Source: Erythroxylum novogranatense (Eukaryota; Streptophyta; Magnoliopsida; Malpighiales; Erythroxylaceae). From it: a stretch of DNA of 64,000 bases. The notes under the pieces were generated by a model, which was not told the DNA's origin, did no database searches, and saw nothing but the letters and a program-made list of their open reading frames with translations. The position numbers were made by a program, and so were the translations under genes. Shown piece by piece: positions 1 to 14,499 of the stretch (positions are counted from its first letter, which is position 1; each line of letters begins with the position of its first letter). The DNA is taken from positions 14,808,001-14,872,000 of the forward strand of contig CM057235.1 of the NCBI GenBank assembly GCA_029891385.1, written 5' to 3'.

Positions 1-893
1 TTGAGCTTCTAAATGGTTGATAGAAACAACCATTTGACTCACCTAGTTTTCCAAATTATGAATGATAAACTTGATCTCTTGAAATTGAGATCTTGTCTCT
101 TACTGAAATTGTTTTACATCCTACTAAAATTGAAAAGTATTTATAACAAGAGACTTAACCATATCTTCCAATGATGTATCTAAGTCATAAGGGGAGGCTT
201 AGGGTCTAAATTGAAATCTTTTTGCACCCTGCAGCCTATGTGAGAAGTAGTTCCACAGCCTTTTCTTAATATAACTTAGGTTCAGGTGATCTCTCCAACC
301 TGAGTTATGAGTATGGGAATATGGGTTGCATTGTTGAGAAAAATTTCCTCCTACAATATTAAAGTACTCTTTGCTTCCCTCTTACAGAGCTATTGAACTA
401 TCTATCAAATGGCTCACATTGGCACATATCCCACAAGCTTTCAATTGTGCCTGCCTCACACTAATTTGTCTAGCATAGGATGATAATTCATCAAAACTTT
501 GTTCTATGGATGAAATATTTACCTCATTTACCTTATAAACACATTGTGGATGCCTATTTATTAAGTGTTTACTACCATATGCTCGATTAAAAGTCTTTTC
601 CTCCTTAGGAGTCTTTTTACCCAATGATCCATTACTTGTTGCATTTACTAAACTCCTATATATAGGCAACAATCCTTTATAGAAGTATTGGATAAGGAGT
701 TGCTTTATGATATTGTGATGGGGATAGTTGGCTCGAAACTTCTTAAATTGCTCCCAGGGATTCTTTATTATGTTGCTTTATCCTAAAAAATATATTTCCT
801 TATATTCGTTCACTTTGATGCTAGAAAATACTTCTCCAAAACTAGCCTTTTCATTTCAGTCATGTGTTTACACCCCTTATAGACAAATCAAAA
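1..893 (-). pseudogene. Ty3/Gypsy gag remnant, C-terminal part
   Basis: Decayed capsid/nucleocapsid coding region of a Gypsy retrotransposon on the minus strand. In broken frames I can read LEKY (about 825), LLIQYFYKGLLPI (about 660-700), a zinc-knuckle-like CGICANVSHLIDSS (about 410-450, with the last Cys of the CCHC motif replaced by Ser) and NPYSHTHNSGWRDH (about 270-315). These resemble the conserved gag stretches of plant Gypsy elements of the Athila kind (family recall, not a search). The longest open piece is 96 codons at 382-672. The N-terminal half continues at 3567-3885 beyond a solo LTR. Stops and frameshifts throughout make it non-functional. Superfamily is fairly sure, lineage is not. 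Confidence 0.7.
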
Positions 894-3566
<2,673 letters not shown>

Positions 3567-3885
3567 CAAAAATCTAATCTTTTGCTGCATCTTTCAGTGA
3601 AAATGGAAGAGCTCTTAAAATGATTTGCTCTTTTGCATCCCTAGATGTTTCATACTAAGACAAACTACATCTAGCTCCTAGAGATGCTTAGAGGTACCCT
3701 CACCTACAACACTATTATAATTAGGCAAAAGATGTATTAAAATAGACTTAAACTCAAAAGTAATATGTTAAGCAAAATTTGGGCAAGTAATGAATAAAGG
3801 TCTTTAAGTTAAGACTAGGGCAACCAACTCCCTTAAGGTTCTCATATTAGCCATAGCTTCCTCAAAATTAATTCCTTGTTCTATT
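3567..3885 (-). pseudogene. Ty3/Gypsy gag remnant, N-terminal part
   Basis: Upstream half of the gag interrupted by the solo LTR. Minus-strand reading with stops gives NFEEAMANMRTLRELVA, then IHLLPNYNSVVGEGTSKHL, ELDVVCLSMKHLG and finally PFSLKDAAKD followed by TAG where a Trp is expected. These match the order of conserved blocks in plant Gypsy (Athila-type) gag as I know the family. The frame then resumes at 893 after one copy of the CAAAA duplication is removed. It adjoins repeat R1 copy 1, which may be the leader or LTR of the same element. Confidence 0.65.
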
Positions 3886-5040
3886 CTTGAAGTTTTTTTC
3901 CCTATGCAATCTTTATAGTGTCCTTTTAATCTTGAAATCAAATTATATAAAGTCTTGATGAGGATATCTAGTCATTATCATCCACAAATGCTAACAAATA
4001 TAAAACGATCAAGAAAAAATATAAAACACAAATTATAAACAAATATATATATGATGTCAATTAATATCAAATACAAAAACTGAATCACTTCACTCATTAG
4101 CAACGACAATAAAATTTCTGGTTACACGTTGAACACAATAGAAAATGAAACCTAACTCTACACAACTAAATTTGTAATAGCAGTGAGAAAGGATCGTATT
4201 CACGAAGAGTATGTGATTAGCTTTTGTAATGAATGAAATAATGTAAAGGATTGGGGGGAGGAGGTCTGGTTAAATTAAATGGATTAAAAAATAAAAAAAA
4301 ACTCTAAAAGAAAAATTAAATCAAACAAAACAAAATAGGAAGGGCTAATCAATAAACTTTAAATCCAATTCAGATATCAATATTGACCTTCACTTGAATG
4401 TGCATAATCAATTATCATGTTGCTCTCATACCTCTTATTGAACTATTAGCCATAGATTAACAACAAGGTATGTGAATCCTAGTTTTCTTTTAGGAAGTAA
4501 CTAATTAAAATATTTTAATTAGATCTAGTTATTAGACAACATTTAATAAGGCCTAGATTTAGTATGATAGTTGCATTATGGGTTAGAAAATAGGTTAATT
4601 TAAGAGAAAAACAAATAATCTTAGGTCATTTAATATAACTTATGTTATCTTTACGATACACAGCCATTAGTTTAACACATATGAATTAGATTTACAATAA
4701 TTACGAATTGTAATTTTAATTATGGCAAGGAATCCATTTATGAATAATCTAGTAGGCCTATATAAATCGTCCATGATAAATCCCAAACGTTAAACTCATA
4801 ATAACATAGTAAATTTCAAAAGAGAGTTAAGAATAACATCACTAAGATTGATCAATGCCCAAAAATGTTCACCAACCTTGATATCCCCTTTGAACAAGAA
4901 AAAAGAAGATTAACTACTCATAGCTCTCAAATGGGAAGGGAATATGCCATCTTTTTTTTATCTTTAATTTATGCATACCAAATTTGGCCTCTTAATTGCC
5001 CTTTTATAGTGCAATGTTAAGGTTACATGGTTATACAGGA
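3882..5040. repeat. Dispersed repeat R1, copy 1
   Basis: Non-coding segment sharing long collinear similarity with 56038-57031. Shared landmarks are ATTCTTGAAGTT, CTATGCAATCTTTA, GATCAATGCC, AACTACTCATAGCTC and TTGCCCTTTTATAGTGCA. It lies directly upstream (in minus-strand sense) of the gag remnant, so it may be that element's leader or LTR. I saw no clean TG/CA ends or target duplication. Confidence 0.55.
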
Positions 5041-6401
5041 TCAGTTACATGGGTGGGTGTGTATATGACCCTATATATTAATTTGCTAGAAATTGTAGAG
5101 TTATACATTCTCAATAAGCTACACGGTCGTGAACCCCACTTATATGACTTTGTTAGTCTCCACGTGAACATGTAGGCCATAACGGTGGTTGAAAAAATAT
5201 CTTCGAGTTTATACACATTTCTAGTGAGTTGTACGTTCCCATACACAGCCATGTAAGTCTCAGTAACTCCAATTCTTCCATTATTTGTCCCATCTTTACC
5301 CTAACTAATCTCCTTCTTGCTCCATGAAGGTGATTAAGTTTGAACATTGATAGAATGACACGAAGGATATGAATTTAGCTCATTTTAGTTCTTATTGTTC
5401 CAACTTGTACCTAAATCAAAATAAATATCTTAGACACGTCATAACATTAATCATTAAGCATTAGGGAATAAATATATAATAAATTAAATACTTATTAAAT
5501 ATTGTTTCTAAGTGAAGTTGTTTGCCATTGAATAATTTCCTTTAGGAGATACACTAAAGTAAGAGTAATTCTTTAAAATTTTGGGACAATCATTCACCTT
5601 AATTCAAATTAGTAAAAGGTGATCAATGTAATAAAAATCACATTTTAAATATAGATTTAAAATTTTTAAGAAGATTGACTAAGATTCGTGTACTCGTGAA
5701 AAGAAATTGGACAAATAAGTAATTAATTAGGTAACAAATGGTGTACAAAATAGAAAATTTAATTAAAATTACGTACATATGAAATAATAAAAAGGATCAT
5801 ATATTATATGGTTTTGTTTTCACATTTATAAGGAAAATATGGATAAAACTTTATTTTACAAATTTTGACGATGTACAAAGTATAAATAGTTGATTATAGT
5901 AACAAAATTAAAAGCATTCAATTTACAATTAAAATTTACCATTGCTACTTAGTTCATTTTCTTATGTACCTACTGTCCAAGTCTGTTAAGTTCTTAGCAT
6001 TTAGAGAGGGTAAAACATTGAAAATGTTGTTTTTTTAATTAAGAATTCATGGTTTGTAAATAGTATGTGACTGGATCTTAAAAGCCTTATTTTTAGACTA
6101 TACCTAATTTCTTCATTTTTAATTTTTATCATGTTTGAAAGTGACATCTAAACTAAAAAAAATTATAGTTTTTCTTTAACTTTTGTCACCCTAAATAAAA
6201 ATTTCGTAGTGTATTATAACACAATATAAAAGAGAAAATAACTAATAGAAATGATGAGTCACAAATGAATGCTAAACCAATATTATTTTGCAGAGATCAC
6301 ATTTTTTGTAAGCAACTCATGGCATATATTGTACTTAGTAGGAGGTAGGCCTCTCTTTATTTAAAACATGAACATGAACATGATATTATTTTCCACATTT
6401 T
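5041..6401. other. A/T-rich non-coding stretch
   Basis: No reading frame, repeat end or RNA that I recognise. The first part (to about 5650) may be a continuation of the R1-associated retroelement debris. The rest is A/T-rich sequence downstream of the P450 pseudogene. Confidence 0.5.
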
Positions 6402-8494
6402 CTACTGCTGATAAAGCTCAGGAGGAAGGCGTGGAGTCACCAAAACTTCGAGAGGTTTTTCTTTGAACAGGGCAATACTTAAGCCTGCTGTCATATCAAT
6501 TGGTTCATTTGATGGTCTATAGAAGTTAAATGCTTGAAGTAACCTTGCAAGTGCCAATGTCATCTCTTGCATTGCGAGGTTGACTCCAGGACAAGACCGT
6601 CTTCCTGAGCCAAATGGAAGAAACTCGAAATGCTGACCATAAACATCAACATTGGCTTTTGTTGTCAGAAATCTTTCAGGCATGAACTCCTTTGGATTTG
6701 ACCAGAATTTTGGATCTGTTTGTGCTTTCCATAGGTTAGCAAATAGACGAGTCCCTTTTGGGATAAAATACCCACCAAGGTAACAATCTTCTATCGACTC
6801 GTGGAATTGCCAATGGACCGTGGATATAATCGTAGGGTTTCTTTGACAATGGCTTGATGTACAACAAATTATCAAGATCGATTTCGCTCACTAATCGTTC
6901 TCTACCAATTTTTGGTCAAGCTCTTCCCGGCACGCCCAATATATGTTTATTGTTTAACAAGTTCTCAAGGTCCATGTCGAGTCATTGATGAGGTGTCCGA
7001 GCCAAGAATTATAAAAGTCTAACAACATGATTCAAATTAAGATGTGTTAGAATTGGTTTCAATGAATTAAAATTAATAAAAAAGAAATTTATTTTATGAT
7101 AAATAAAATAATTTGAAGACGTAAAGAGTTTAGTATCCTTTTAATAGATTTAAGGATCCAAATTATGTTTAATTTTCTAAATAGTTCCCAAATATACATT
7201 AATGTTGTAATAAGGTATTATTGATAAAAAGAAATGATTTTGCTTGTTACCTCCATTCAACTCATGTTATAACTAATATTTGGTACTAAGTTGTTATAGT
7301 TGCCATCTACTTTTTCATGATTAATATATCCTTAATATATATATTTAAGTTAATTTTATTAAAAGATTATTTTATTAAAATTTAGACAAAAGTTGCTTCT
7401 TAAAATATTTGAATGATTTTTTACACAAATTTAACTTAATTTTCCTTATTATTTTTAGTTCGACTTTATGTTTAGCATTAGTTTGATTTTATAGTATTTA
7501 TAAACTTAAGGTGCACTCATCCAGCCAATGAAAAGTAACGTACCGATATTGTTGCCTTGATAATGGTATCTTTTTTATGACCCGAGGTGGCATCATCCTC
7601 CACGGTAGACAGCATGAGATCGATGATGTCTTTCTCCGAATTACTACTCTTGGACTTGTGTTCTTCAATCCATTTTTCTATGATTACGTCCAAATTCGCA
7701 GAGATCTCCTTCATGCGTTTGATTGCTCCTCCAAAATCAAACCGGCCTATGAAAGGGATGAGATCACCAGGAACTGATCTGCCCATATCTTTCATGAATT
7801 CCCTGATAGTTTTACCCACATGTGTATCGTCATTATCTTGGTTGCTGACATTTCCGTCGACGTTCCTCTCGAAGAATCTCTGCCTTGATATCATCAAAGT
7901 AATGATATTGAAGGTTAATTCTTCAAGCCATTCACTCAGCAAAATCTTAACTGGACGATGCTGGTTCTTCTTGCTCATCGTAAACATGTCATTAATCAAG
8001 TGGTTAACCTCGGACACCTGATGATGCCTCAGTGATTTGAGCCTGTTGATGGAGAGAAGCTCCATCACCGCCAGCTTACGTGTCTCTCGCCAATATTTTC
8101 CGTATGGTGCGAAACCCAATGCCGATGAATTGTAACCGAGGTACTTGCTTTGAGATGTGTTTGGGCGTGAAGCGAAACTTTTGTCACATGTAGTGAAAAA
8201 CTCCTTGAGTAACTCAGAACTGCTTACCACTACTGTTGGGTGTACTCCCATCCTGATTGAGAAGATGGGACCATATTTATCCACCATGGACGAAAAGGTT
8301 TCAGCTAGGTTTTTGGTTCCAACAAGTTGATGAAGATGACCAATAATTGGTAAGCCACCTGGTGCTTCTGGTGCAAGATTGCGCCTTTCTGTTTTCCGGT
8401 GATTGCGCTTTCTGGACCACCATAGAGAACACAAGAGAATGAATACCAGAGCCCCAAAAATTTGAAAGATAGGTGATGATGAAGAGTAATCCAT
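6402..8494 (-). pseudogene. Cytochrome P450 pseudogene, CYP82 family-like
   Basis: Relic of a haem-thiolate monooxygenase anchored in the ER membrane. The start is the ATG at 8494 (MDYSSSSP), followed by a hydrophobic anchor (FGALVFILLCSLWW), a basic stretch and a proline-poor hinge APEAPGGLPIIGHLH. Exon 1 (8494-7544) is open for about 316 codons and includes YGKYWRETRKLA (helix C, haem contact). The donor is GGTACGT at 7543. The acceptor AG at 7020-7019 leads into exon 2: ILGSDTSS (helix I), REELDQKIG, AIVKETLRLYP (ExxR), PERF and FGSGRRSCPG (haem-Cys loop). It ends PELYQQ-stop at 6402. Exon 2 has several small indels: near ILG-SDT, after DTSSMT, at the Gln before AIVKE, and before SIEDCY. 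The frame is therefore broken, although all catalytic motifs remain recognisable. CYP82 assignment rests on motif style (KYLGYNSSALGFAPYG, IEDCYLGGYFIPKGTRL); subfamily unknown. Confidence 0.88.
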
Positions 8495-8567
8495 GAGATA
8501 GAAACAAACAGAGAAGTGTTGTTTTGAGTTGAGGAGTTTGTGGGAGACACTGAAGATCCTGGTATCA

Positions 8568-8575
8568 CTTATATA
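8568..8575 (-). promoter_or_regulatory. TATA box of the P450 relic
   Basis: TATATAAG on the minus strand, about 75 bp before the ATG at 8494, a normal plant TATA-to-ATG spacing. The duplicated flanks at 52.8 and 53.5 kb do not include this box. Confidence 0.6.
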
Positions 8576-8597
8576 CTGGAATTCTGGTAACAAGGGC

Positions 8598-10775
8598 CGA
8601 CGGTCCCAGCTGATCCTCAATAATTCACAAAAAGGAAAAAACCATGCCTTGCCAGTCTTTGGAGTCAGATTTGCACCGTGGCTGCGACGGTGTTTACGTC
8701 TCTTCTTTGGATTTTGATGCGTTAATTTATATTTTATAGTTTTTTACTGTTAGCCACCCCACTGCCACCTCCCAAGTCCAACTGATAGACAAAACTGGCG
8801 ACTGTCTGGCCAGTAGCCACGACGAAAAACGGAGATTAATTGAATTCTTTCGCTAAAAGCAAAGTAGATTAAGAAAAGAAATCAAATCAGAACTTGCCTT
8901 ATCAACCACGGACGAAAGTTATCAAAGCTGATAGAAGCAAGCAAACCCTTTTTTAATGATTTATTTAGTAGAGTGAAACAGTGCACTGATCAATTAAAGT
9001 GAATATTTCTGTTGAATCTGTTACTGTAAACTCAGGCATTCAAAGGAGAAGGCGACATTGGTAAACGCACATTTTTCTTTCTTACGCACTGCACTTTAAA
9101 ATATTAAGACAGAAAAACATTAGAGATTATTAATATTCACTTTCAAAAGAGGAATGTGTATCGTCGATTGTTTGTTTGCAAATATGATATAAGACAAAAA
9201 AACATTAGAGACGAAACTCCGTCGTACCATTCTAAAGCAAAGAAGCGCTTTAATAACTTCCAATAAATGTCGCTAAGCAAATGCATAATTTGACATAATT
9301 TTTGGACATTAAATGTAGCCAAAGATATGCTCCAACTAACTATAAACCTCTCCCAAGCCTGAAAAATCAACGTAACACATAACTAATAACATCAAGTTAC
9401 ATTTAAAAAAGGCACATCAACTTAGGCGGAACTCAGGTAAATAATATCACATTTTTTTTAAAATTAAAATTTATTTCAAATTCGCAATTCAATAACACGC
9501 CCCGAGTTTCAAACAAATTTCTGCTAGCCAGCTCCATGAGCATTATAGCCCTGATCACATTACGAGCATTATAGCCTTAATCACATTACGAGCATTAAGT
9601 TCTGAGTTCTTATTACAAACCTTAGGCCCTGATTATGAGCTTCTCGCTTTGAATGTTTACGTGTTGGTCATTTTGATCTCAAATCTCATTTTCGCATCAT
9701 GAATGTCAAATGCAGTTATATGAATCATCTCATATATCATTTTCTTCTAATTGTGAATAATCAGCAATTGACAATAAAATCAAAAGGACTTCCATATACA
9801 GTCTCTAGTATCAAACTCCTTAGACCAACAATATCCAGAATTGTAGCAATCATATAAGCAACAATTTAATAACTAACATTTAACCAAAAATAAATCAACC
9901 ATAATAAGAAACATCTAGGCTAACTCACAGAATACTCCAACAAGCTATTGTCTCAATATTATGACAATATCTGGGTATTGATAATCACTCTGACAACCTA
10001 TTAGACATGTATATGAACATTAATCACTGATAACGAGTAGAGAGAATATGTGGGCAATCCTTAAGTGAAATGTTTATATCATTTCTTCCTAATGTTCCTT
10101 TATGAATAAGCTCCTCTCTTGTAAACATAACTCTCTCTACAAAAACCCAAATACCATGATTTTTGTGCCCTTTGAAACTAGACTTCATTAGTTTTAATAT
10201 ATCTAAAAATTACATGAACAGAATCTCCTCTTGGAATAAAAATCCCCATCCAAATTATGTCTTGTTTTGGTAAGAAACAGACTAACGACCAATGCTCAAA
10301 GAATAATAAACCATTATCAAGACATCTTCTAGCTAAACTATTTTTCATAAGCATTAATAAGACATCAATAATCATTTTTCATGTTTTATACTTTGACTAA
10401 CTTGGGCTCCATAGCCCTCAAAAATAAAAAATAATAATACAAGGTTCTTACACAGGGGTCTATCACGGGTAGTATTAGGGAAACCAATATAACTCAAGCT
10501 ATAATTACTATTTTATCAAGCTCCTTTTGTAAAGGTTATGATAAGATCTATATCTACAACTTTTGTTCTTTGAGTTTCTACAAATTGATGCTCTAAAGGT
10601 ATGCAAATTAGATCAAAAGGGAGAATATGAAATTGAATATAGGATTTCAACTTACTTGGTGACTTACTTTCCTTCTCCTCTTCTCTTCGCTTTTTTCTTT
10701 CCTTCTCTCTCTCTCTCTCTTTTTGTTTTTCTTTCTCTTTTAATCTCACAGCGGATCCTCACTCTCCCTTATGTT
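8598..10775. repeat. P450 5' flank, copy A of a duplicated segment
   Basis: Upstream region of the P450 relic, found again at 53478-56035 (copy B, near full length) and in part at 52790-53095 (copy C). Shared landmarks are CCAGCTGATCCTCAATAATTC, GATGCGTTAATTTATATTTT, TAAACGCACATTTTTCTTTC, TTGATAATCACTCTGA and the CT-rich tract before ACTCTCCCTTATG. No long coding frame is present. It includes a (CT)n tract near 10703-10720. Confidence 0.75.
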
Positions 10776-10821
10776 GACTATTATATCTTTTTTCTCTAGA
10801 AAGTTCAAAAAAGTCAAACTA

Positions 10822-11066
10822 ATCTATGTGTCACCATTTTATTGGTCTATGTGTCACCATTCTATTGACCTATGTACTATTCTTCTACTGGTCCATATGT
10901 TACTAACCTTAGGCTCCACATGTCACTCATTTAAGCCTCCATATGTCACTACTTATAAGGCTACATATGTCACCAATTGTAGGACTACATATGTCACCAT
11001 TTGTAAGGCTACACATGTCACCATTCTAAAGCTCCACATATCACAAATCTAAAGTTCCATTTGTCA
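10822..11066. repeat. Degenerate minisatellite, about 25-bp unit
   Basis: About ten diverged units around the core CTACATATGTCACC, alternating with short spacers such as ATTTGTAAGG. The array is interrupted by the LINE: one more related stretch (TTCCATTTGTCATAA, CCACTTGTCACC) follows the LINE at 21735-21770. Confidence 0.7.
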
Positions 11067-11208
11067 CAATTTTGTTTTGAAAATTTAATAAAATATATTG
11101 CTCAGACACAAACAAACTACAATTTACAATCCTAATTAAAGGAAAATAAAAATGGTACAATCACTATAAAGCCACTGCCTATTAACATCCCAAAAGCAAC
11201 CTCATTAT

Positions 11209-14178
11209 CTAAATATGCCATCGTCGTCTCATTGCCAAACAAATGCCTTCATGCTTTCCAGTGGTAATGAGAGACTCTCTAATCACGTTAACTATGCTAT
11301 TCGCTAATTCATATTTATGTCTTGCCTGTTGTTCATAGATCCTACTATTCCTCTCCCTCCATAAGTGGTAAAGCACCAACTGAAATGCTATCTTGATTAT
11401 GAGACTATCTGGCCTCCTTAAACGAGTTTCCCGAATAATATCTGTTAACACCTCACTCCACTCATAGGAGGAATGAATTCTACTAAGCAAATGCAAAATA
11501 CAACTCCACACCACTTTGGAATACTCACATTCAAAGAACAAGTGGTCACGACTCTCCTCGACTCGTGTACACATCACACAAATGGGATCAAAACTAGAAA
11601 ACCATCTATCTTTTGTTCTCAGCCTATTCTTGATTGCCAACCACACTAAAAACGCAGCTCTAGGACTTACAACCTGATGCCACACCAAATCAGCCCAACT
11701 TACCTCCTTCTGCCTCTCTCTGCCAAGCCCATGAGTTGATTGGTTTGTGAAGACCCCAGCATGATTGTCATTCCAAATCTGCTGGTCCTGATCTGAGTAA
11801 AGCAGCACACCATTAAGGTATCGATTAAGGATATGTCCAAACCTACAGCTTTGCATTTGAGCCCTCCATCGAACAACCCAAGCCACTGTTGCCTTCTTAG
11901 AAAAACGATTTCTAAGTCCAGAAAATCGTTTCTCTGCCAAAGAGGCCTGAAGCCATTCCAATTATCATACCAGAAATTGATAGCCTCCCCACTCCCAATT
12001 TTCCATTTAATGTAAGGGTAAACCAACTTTCTTAATTGCAACAAACTCTTGAAATTCCAAGACTGATCATACCTTATTTGGATTTGCCAAAAACTTTGTT
12101 CGTTGAATCGATAAATCTGCACCCATTTGACCCATATGGCTTCCTTATCCATAAATAGTCGCCAAATTCACTTCATAAGTAGTACTCGTTGCATCTGAGT
12201 GATTGAAATGATACCCAAACCCCTTTGCTTCTTGGGCACGACAATGTCACTCCACTTAACTTTAGCCCCTTTACAGTTTCCATGCTTACCCATCCATAAG
12301 AAAGCTTTCAATATTCTCTCCATTTCTTTAATAACTCTTTTCAGGATAGTTACATGGGCAGCCTAGTGTAACTACATGTTGTTCAGCATTGACACAATTA
12401 AGGTAACTCTTGCAGCAAAAGAAAGAAAACGGTTTTGCCATACATTGATATGATTTTTCAAATTTTCCAGCAATGGGAAGAAATCAGAATACTTCGGCTT
12501 ACCCAATGTGATCGATACACCTAAATATCTTAACGGAGTTGCTTGGAGAGACAGCCCCGCCGTACTACTTAATTGCTCCCTATTATTGACATTGGAAGAG
12601 ACATAGATGCCACTCTTCTGGGCATTTATTTTCATGCCCGACCATCAGGAGAAGGTTTTCAACAAGTTTAGCATCCTGGTAATCACCTACGGGTTAGCCT
12701 TACACAGCAATATCACATCATCCGCATAAAATAGATGAGACAGCTTCATTTCCCTACAATGATAATGGTATTGGAATAGCCCATTGCATTAGACCATCTT
12801 ATTCAATAACCTAGAAAGACCCTCCATTGCTAGAGTGAACAAGTAAGGGGAAAGATGGTTCCCTTGCCAGATCCCTCTATGAATCTTAAAAGGTTTCGTA
12901 GGAATTCCATTAATCAAGACACTCAGAGAGGGAGTTTGTATACACTGATATATCCACTGGCAAAACCGTGGCGGTAATCCAATCCCTTGCATAAAATCCT
13001 TCAAGTATCGCCATCCAATCGTATCATATGTTTTATAAAGGTCAATCTTTAAATTATAGTTGTTTACCTTCTTTCCAGAATTATATTCACCCAATAGTTC
13101 TTGCAACAATAGAATATTATCCCTAATGCTTCGCGAAGGAAGAAAAGCCCCTTGAGCATTGCCAATAATTTCAGTCAAAACTCCCTTCAAGCGCTCAGCC
13201 AAAAGTGATGCAATCACCTTATACACCGTTGTGCAACACGAGATCGGACGATCATCCGTAACCCTCTCAAGTCTCTCTTTCTTGGGAATAAAACAAATAT
13301 AAGTGTGATTGATCTCTTGCAACAATTTCCCGGAAGAAAAGAACTCAAGGACCGCATCCGTGAACAACTAACCCGTGATATTCCAGGTTTGTTGAAAAAC
13401 CCAGCCGAATACCCATCCGGACTGGGCGCTTTGGAACTATGAACCCGGAATAAGGCCTCCTTCACTTGTTGAGCAAAAAAAGGAGCAAATAACATTTCCG
13501 TTCTTTCCTAACTGGAAATAAATTCCAGCACATATCGAACCCCAAAACTAGACACCGAATCAACACCGGTGCCTATAAGTTGAACATAAAACTCCCTAAC
13601 CTGTGTCGACACTGCTTCATGCCCTCTCCTCATTTGGCCTGCATCATCTATCAACTCAGTAATGGTATTGATATTGCATCAACCTAAAATGGCAGCATGA
13701 AAAAACTTTGTGTTTCGATCACCCTCCTTCAGCCATGTTTGTCGGGATTTTTGTTGTGCTATAGATTCGTTCAGCTTTAGTGCCTCCTGGTACTTATGCA
13801 TGCTATCAACCTCAAGTGCTCTTAAGCGCTCATTCTGGGGCTCCAGATAGCACTTCTTCTGAAGTTCAGTCAGCTGACTACCCAGATCTTAAATGTTCCG
13901 ATTATGATGCTTACAAAACTCCTTAATCACTTGTTTAGCCAACCTCAATTTCTACATCAACTGGAAAGCTTTATATCCCTGCATTTCAGTCCGCCAAACC
14001 TATGGAAGCATTTCCATAAAACCCTCCACCCGAAGCAAGCCATTAAAAAATTGAAAAGGAGTCCCACCCCAATGCTTAACACTCGAATGCTGGATTATTA
14101 TAGGACTGTGATCAGAAAAGTCAGGTTCACCAAACACAACCAAATCATTCAGAAAAGAGCTGAGTCATTGCTGATTGA
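11209..14178 (-). pseudogene. LINE ORF2: reverse transcriptase and zf-RVT domain
   Basis: Broken ORF2 of the LINE. In minus-strand order: end of the endonuclease (LSSFLNDLVVFGEPDFSDHSPI, about 14170-14110), a linker with TWLKEGDRNTKFFHAAI (about 13745-13690), and RT blocks DDRPISC, GAFLPSRSIRDNILL and LKIDLYKTYD (a diverged DxxKAYD). These are followed by IHRGIWQGNHLSPYLF (normally RGLRQGDPLSP) and LFYADDVILL at about 12734-12705 (intact YADD core). LRYLGVSITLGKPK and the C-terminal zinc-binding CVMCTRVEESRDHLFFEC (about 11585-11520) follow. The last open frame ends at 11209. In-frame stops include a Trp-to-stop at NQQ*LSSF. Plant L1-clade organisation; inactive. Confidence 0.85.
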
Positions 14179-14183
14179 CCAAA

Positions 14184-14372
14184 GCCCAATTGGCTCAATG
14201 GTAAGAGGCGTGCTGCTAGATAGCAACAAAACCTTGAGGTCAGGGGTTCGAATCTTGACCAAAAAGGACAATACCAATTTGTGTTGGATGCCGCGGTATC
14301 ACCCGCAAACACACGCCGCAGTATCACCTACAAACACCTATGGGTGGGGTGTGGGGTCCAACATTAAAAGGC
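14184..14372 (+). mobile_element. tRNA-derived SINE-like unit
   Basis: A pol III type internal promoter is visible: box A TGGCTCAATGG (14191-14201) and box B GGTTCGAATC (14245-14254), 54 nt apart start to start, as in tRNA genes and tRNA-derived SINEs. The body that follows contains two imperfect 25-bp units (GCCGCGGTATCACCCGCAAA and GCCGCAGTATCACCTACAAA). It sits at the edge of the insertion in the LINE endonuclease. No A-tail or target duplication was found. It does not fold as a normal tRNA gene across its full length, so I call a SINE head. Confidence 0.6.
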
Positions 14373-14478
14373 GCCTTTTAATGTTGGACCCACACCTCAC
14401 CCGTAGATGTTTGCAGGTTATACTGCGGCGTGTGTTTGAGGGTTATACCGCGGCATCCAACACAAATTGGTATTGTCC
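14266..14478. repeat. Long near-perfect palindrome (inverted SINE bodies)
   Basis: Two arms of about 106 bp in head-on inversion with no spacer, centred at 14372/14373. The inner 18 bp of each arm (14355-14372 and 14373-14390) are perfectly complementary across GGCGCC. The outer parts pair with a few mismatches and one 1-nt indel (GTGGGGTCC against GTGGGTCC). The left arm is the body of the SINE-like unit; the right arm is a second body in reverse, cut off before its tRNA-like head. Confidence 0.85.
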
Positions 14479-14499
14479 CCTCTGGCCTCAGGAGAGAAA

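Noticed and set aside
10516..10799. Lys/Glu/Arg-rich minus frame and Phe/Leu/Ser-rich plus frame
   Set aside because: They are produced by the (CT)n tract in the P450 flank. The same tract occurs at 55.96 kb with different frames.
10800..11066. CRISPR-like repeat/spacer array
   Set aside because: Units are strongly diverged, spacing is irregular, and the context is plant transposon DNA. It is a degenerate minisatellite.
14184..14260. Functional tRNA gene
   Set aside because: Box A and box B are present, but flanking sequence does not form a full acceptor stem, and the unit continues into a repeated body. A SINE head fits better.
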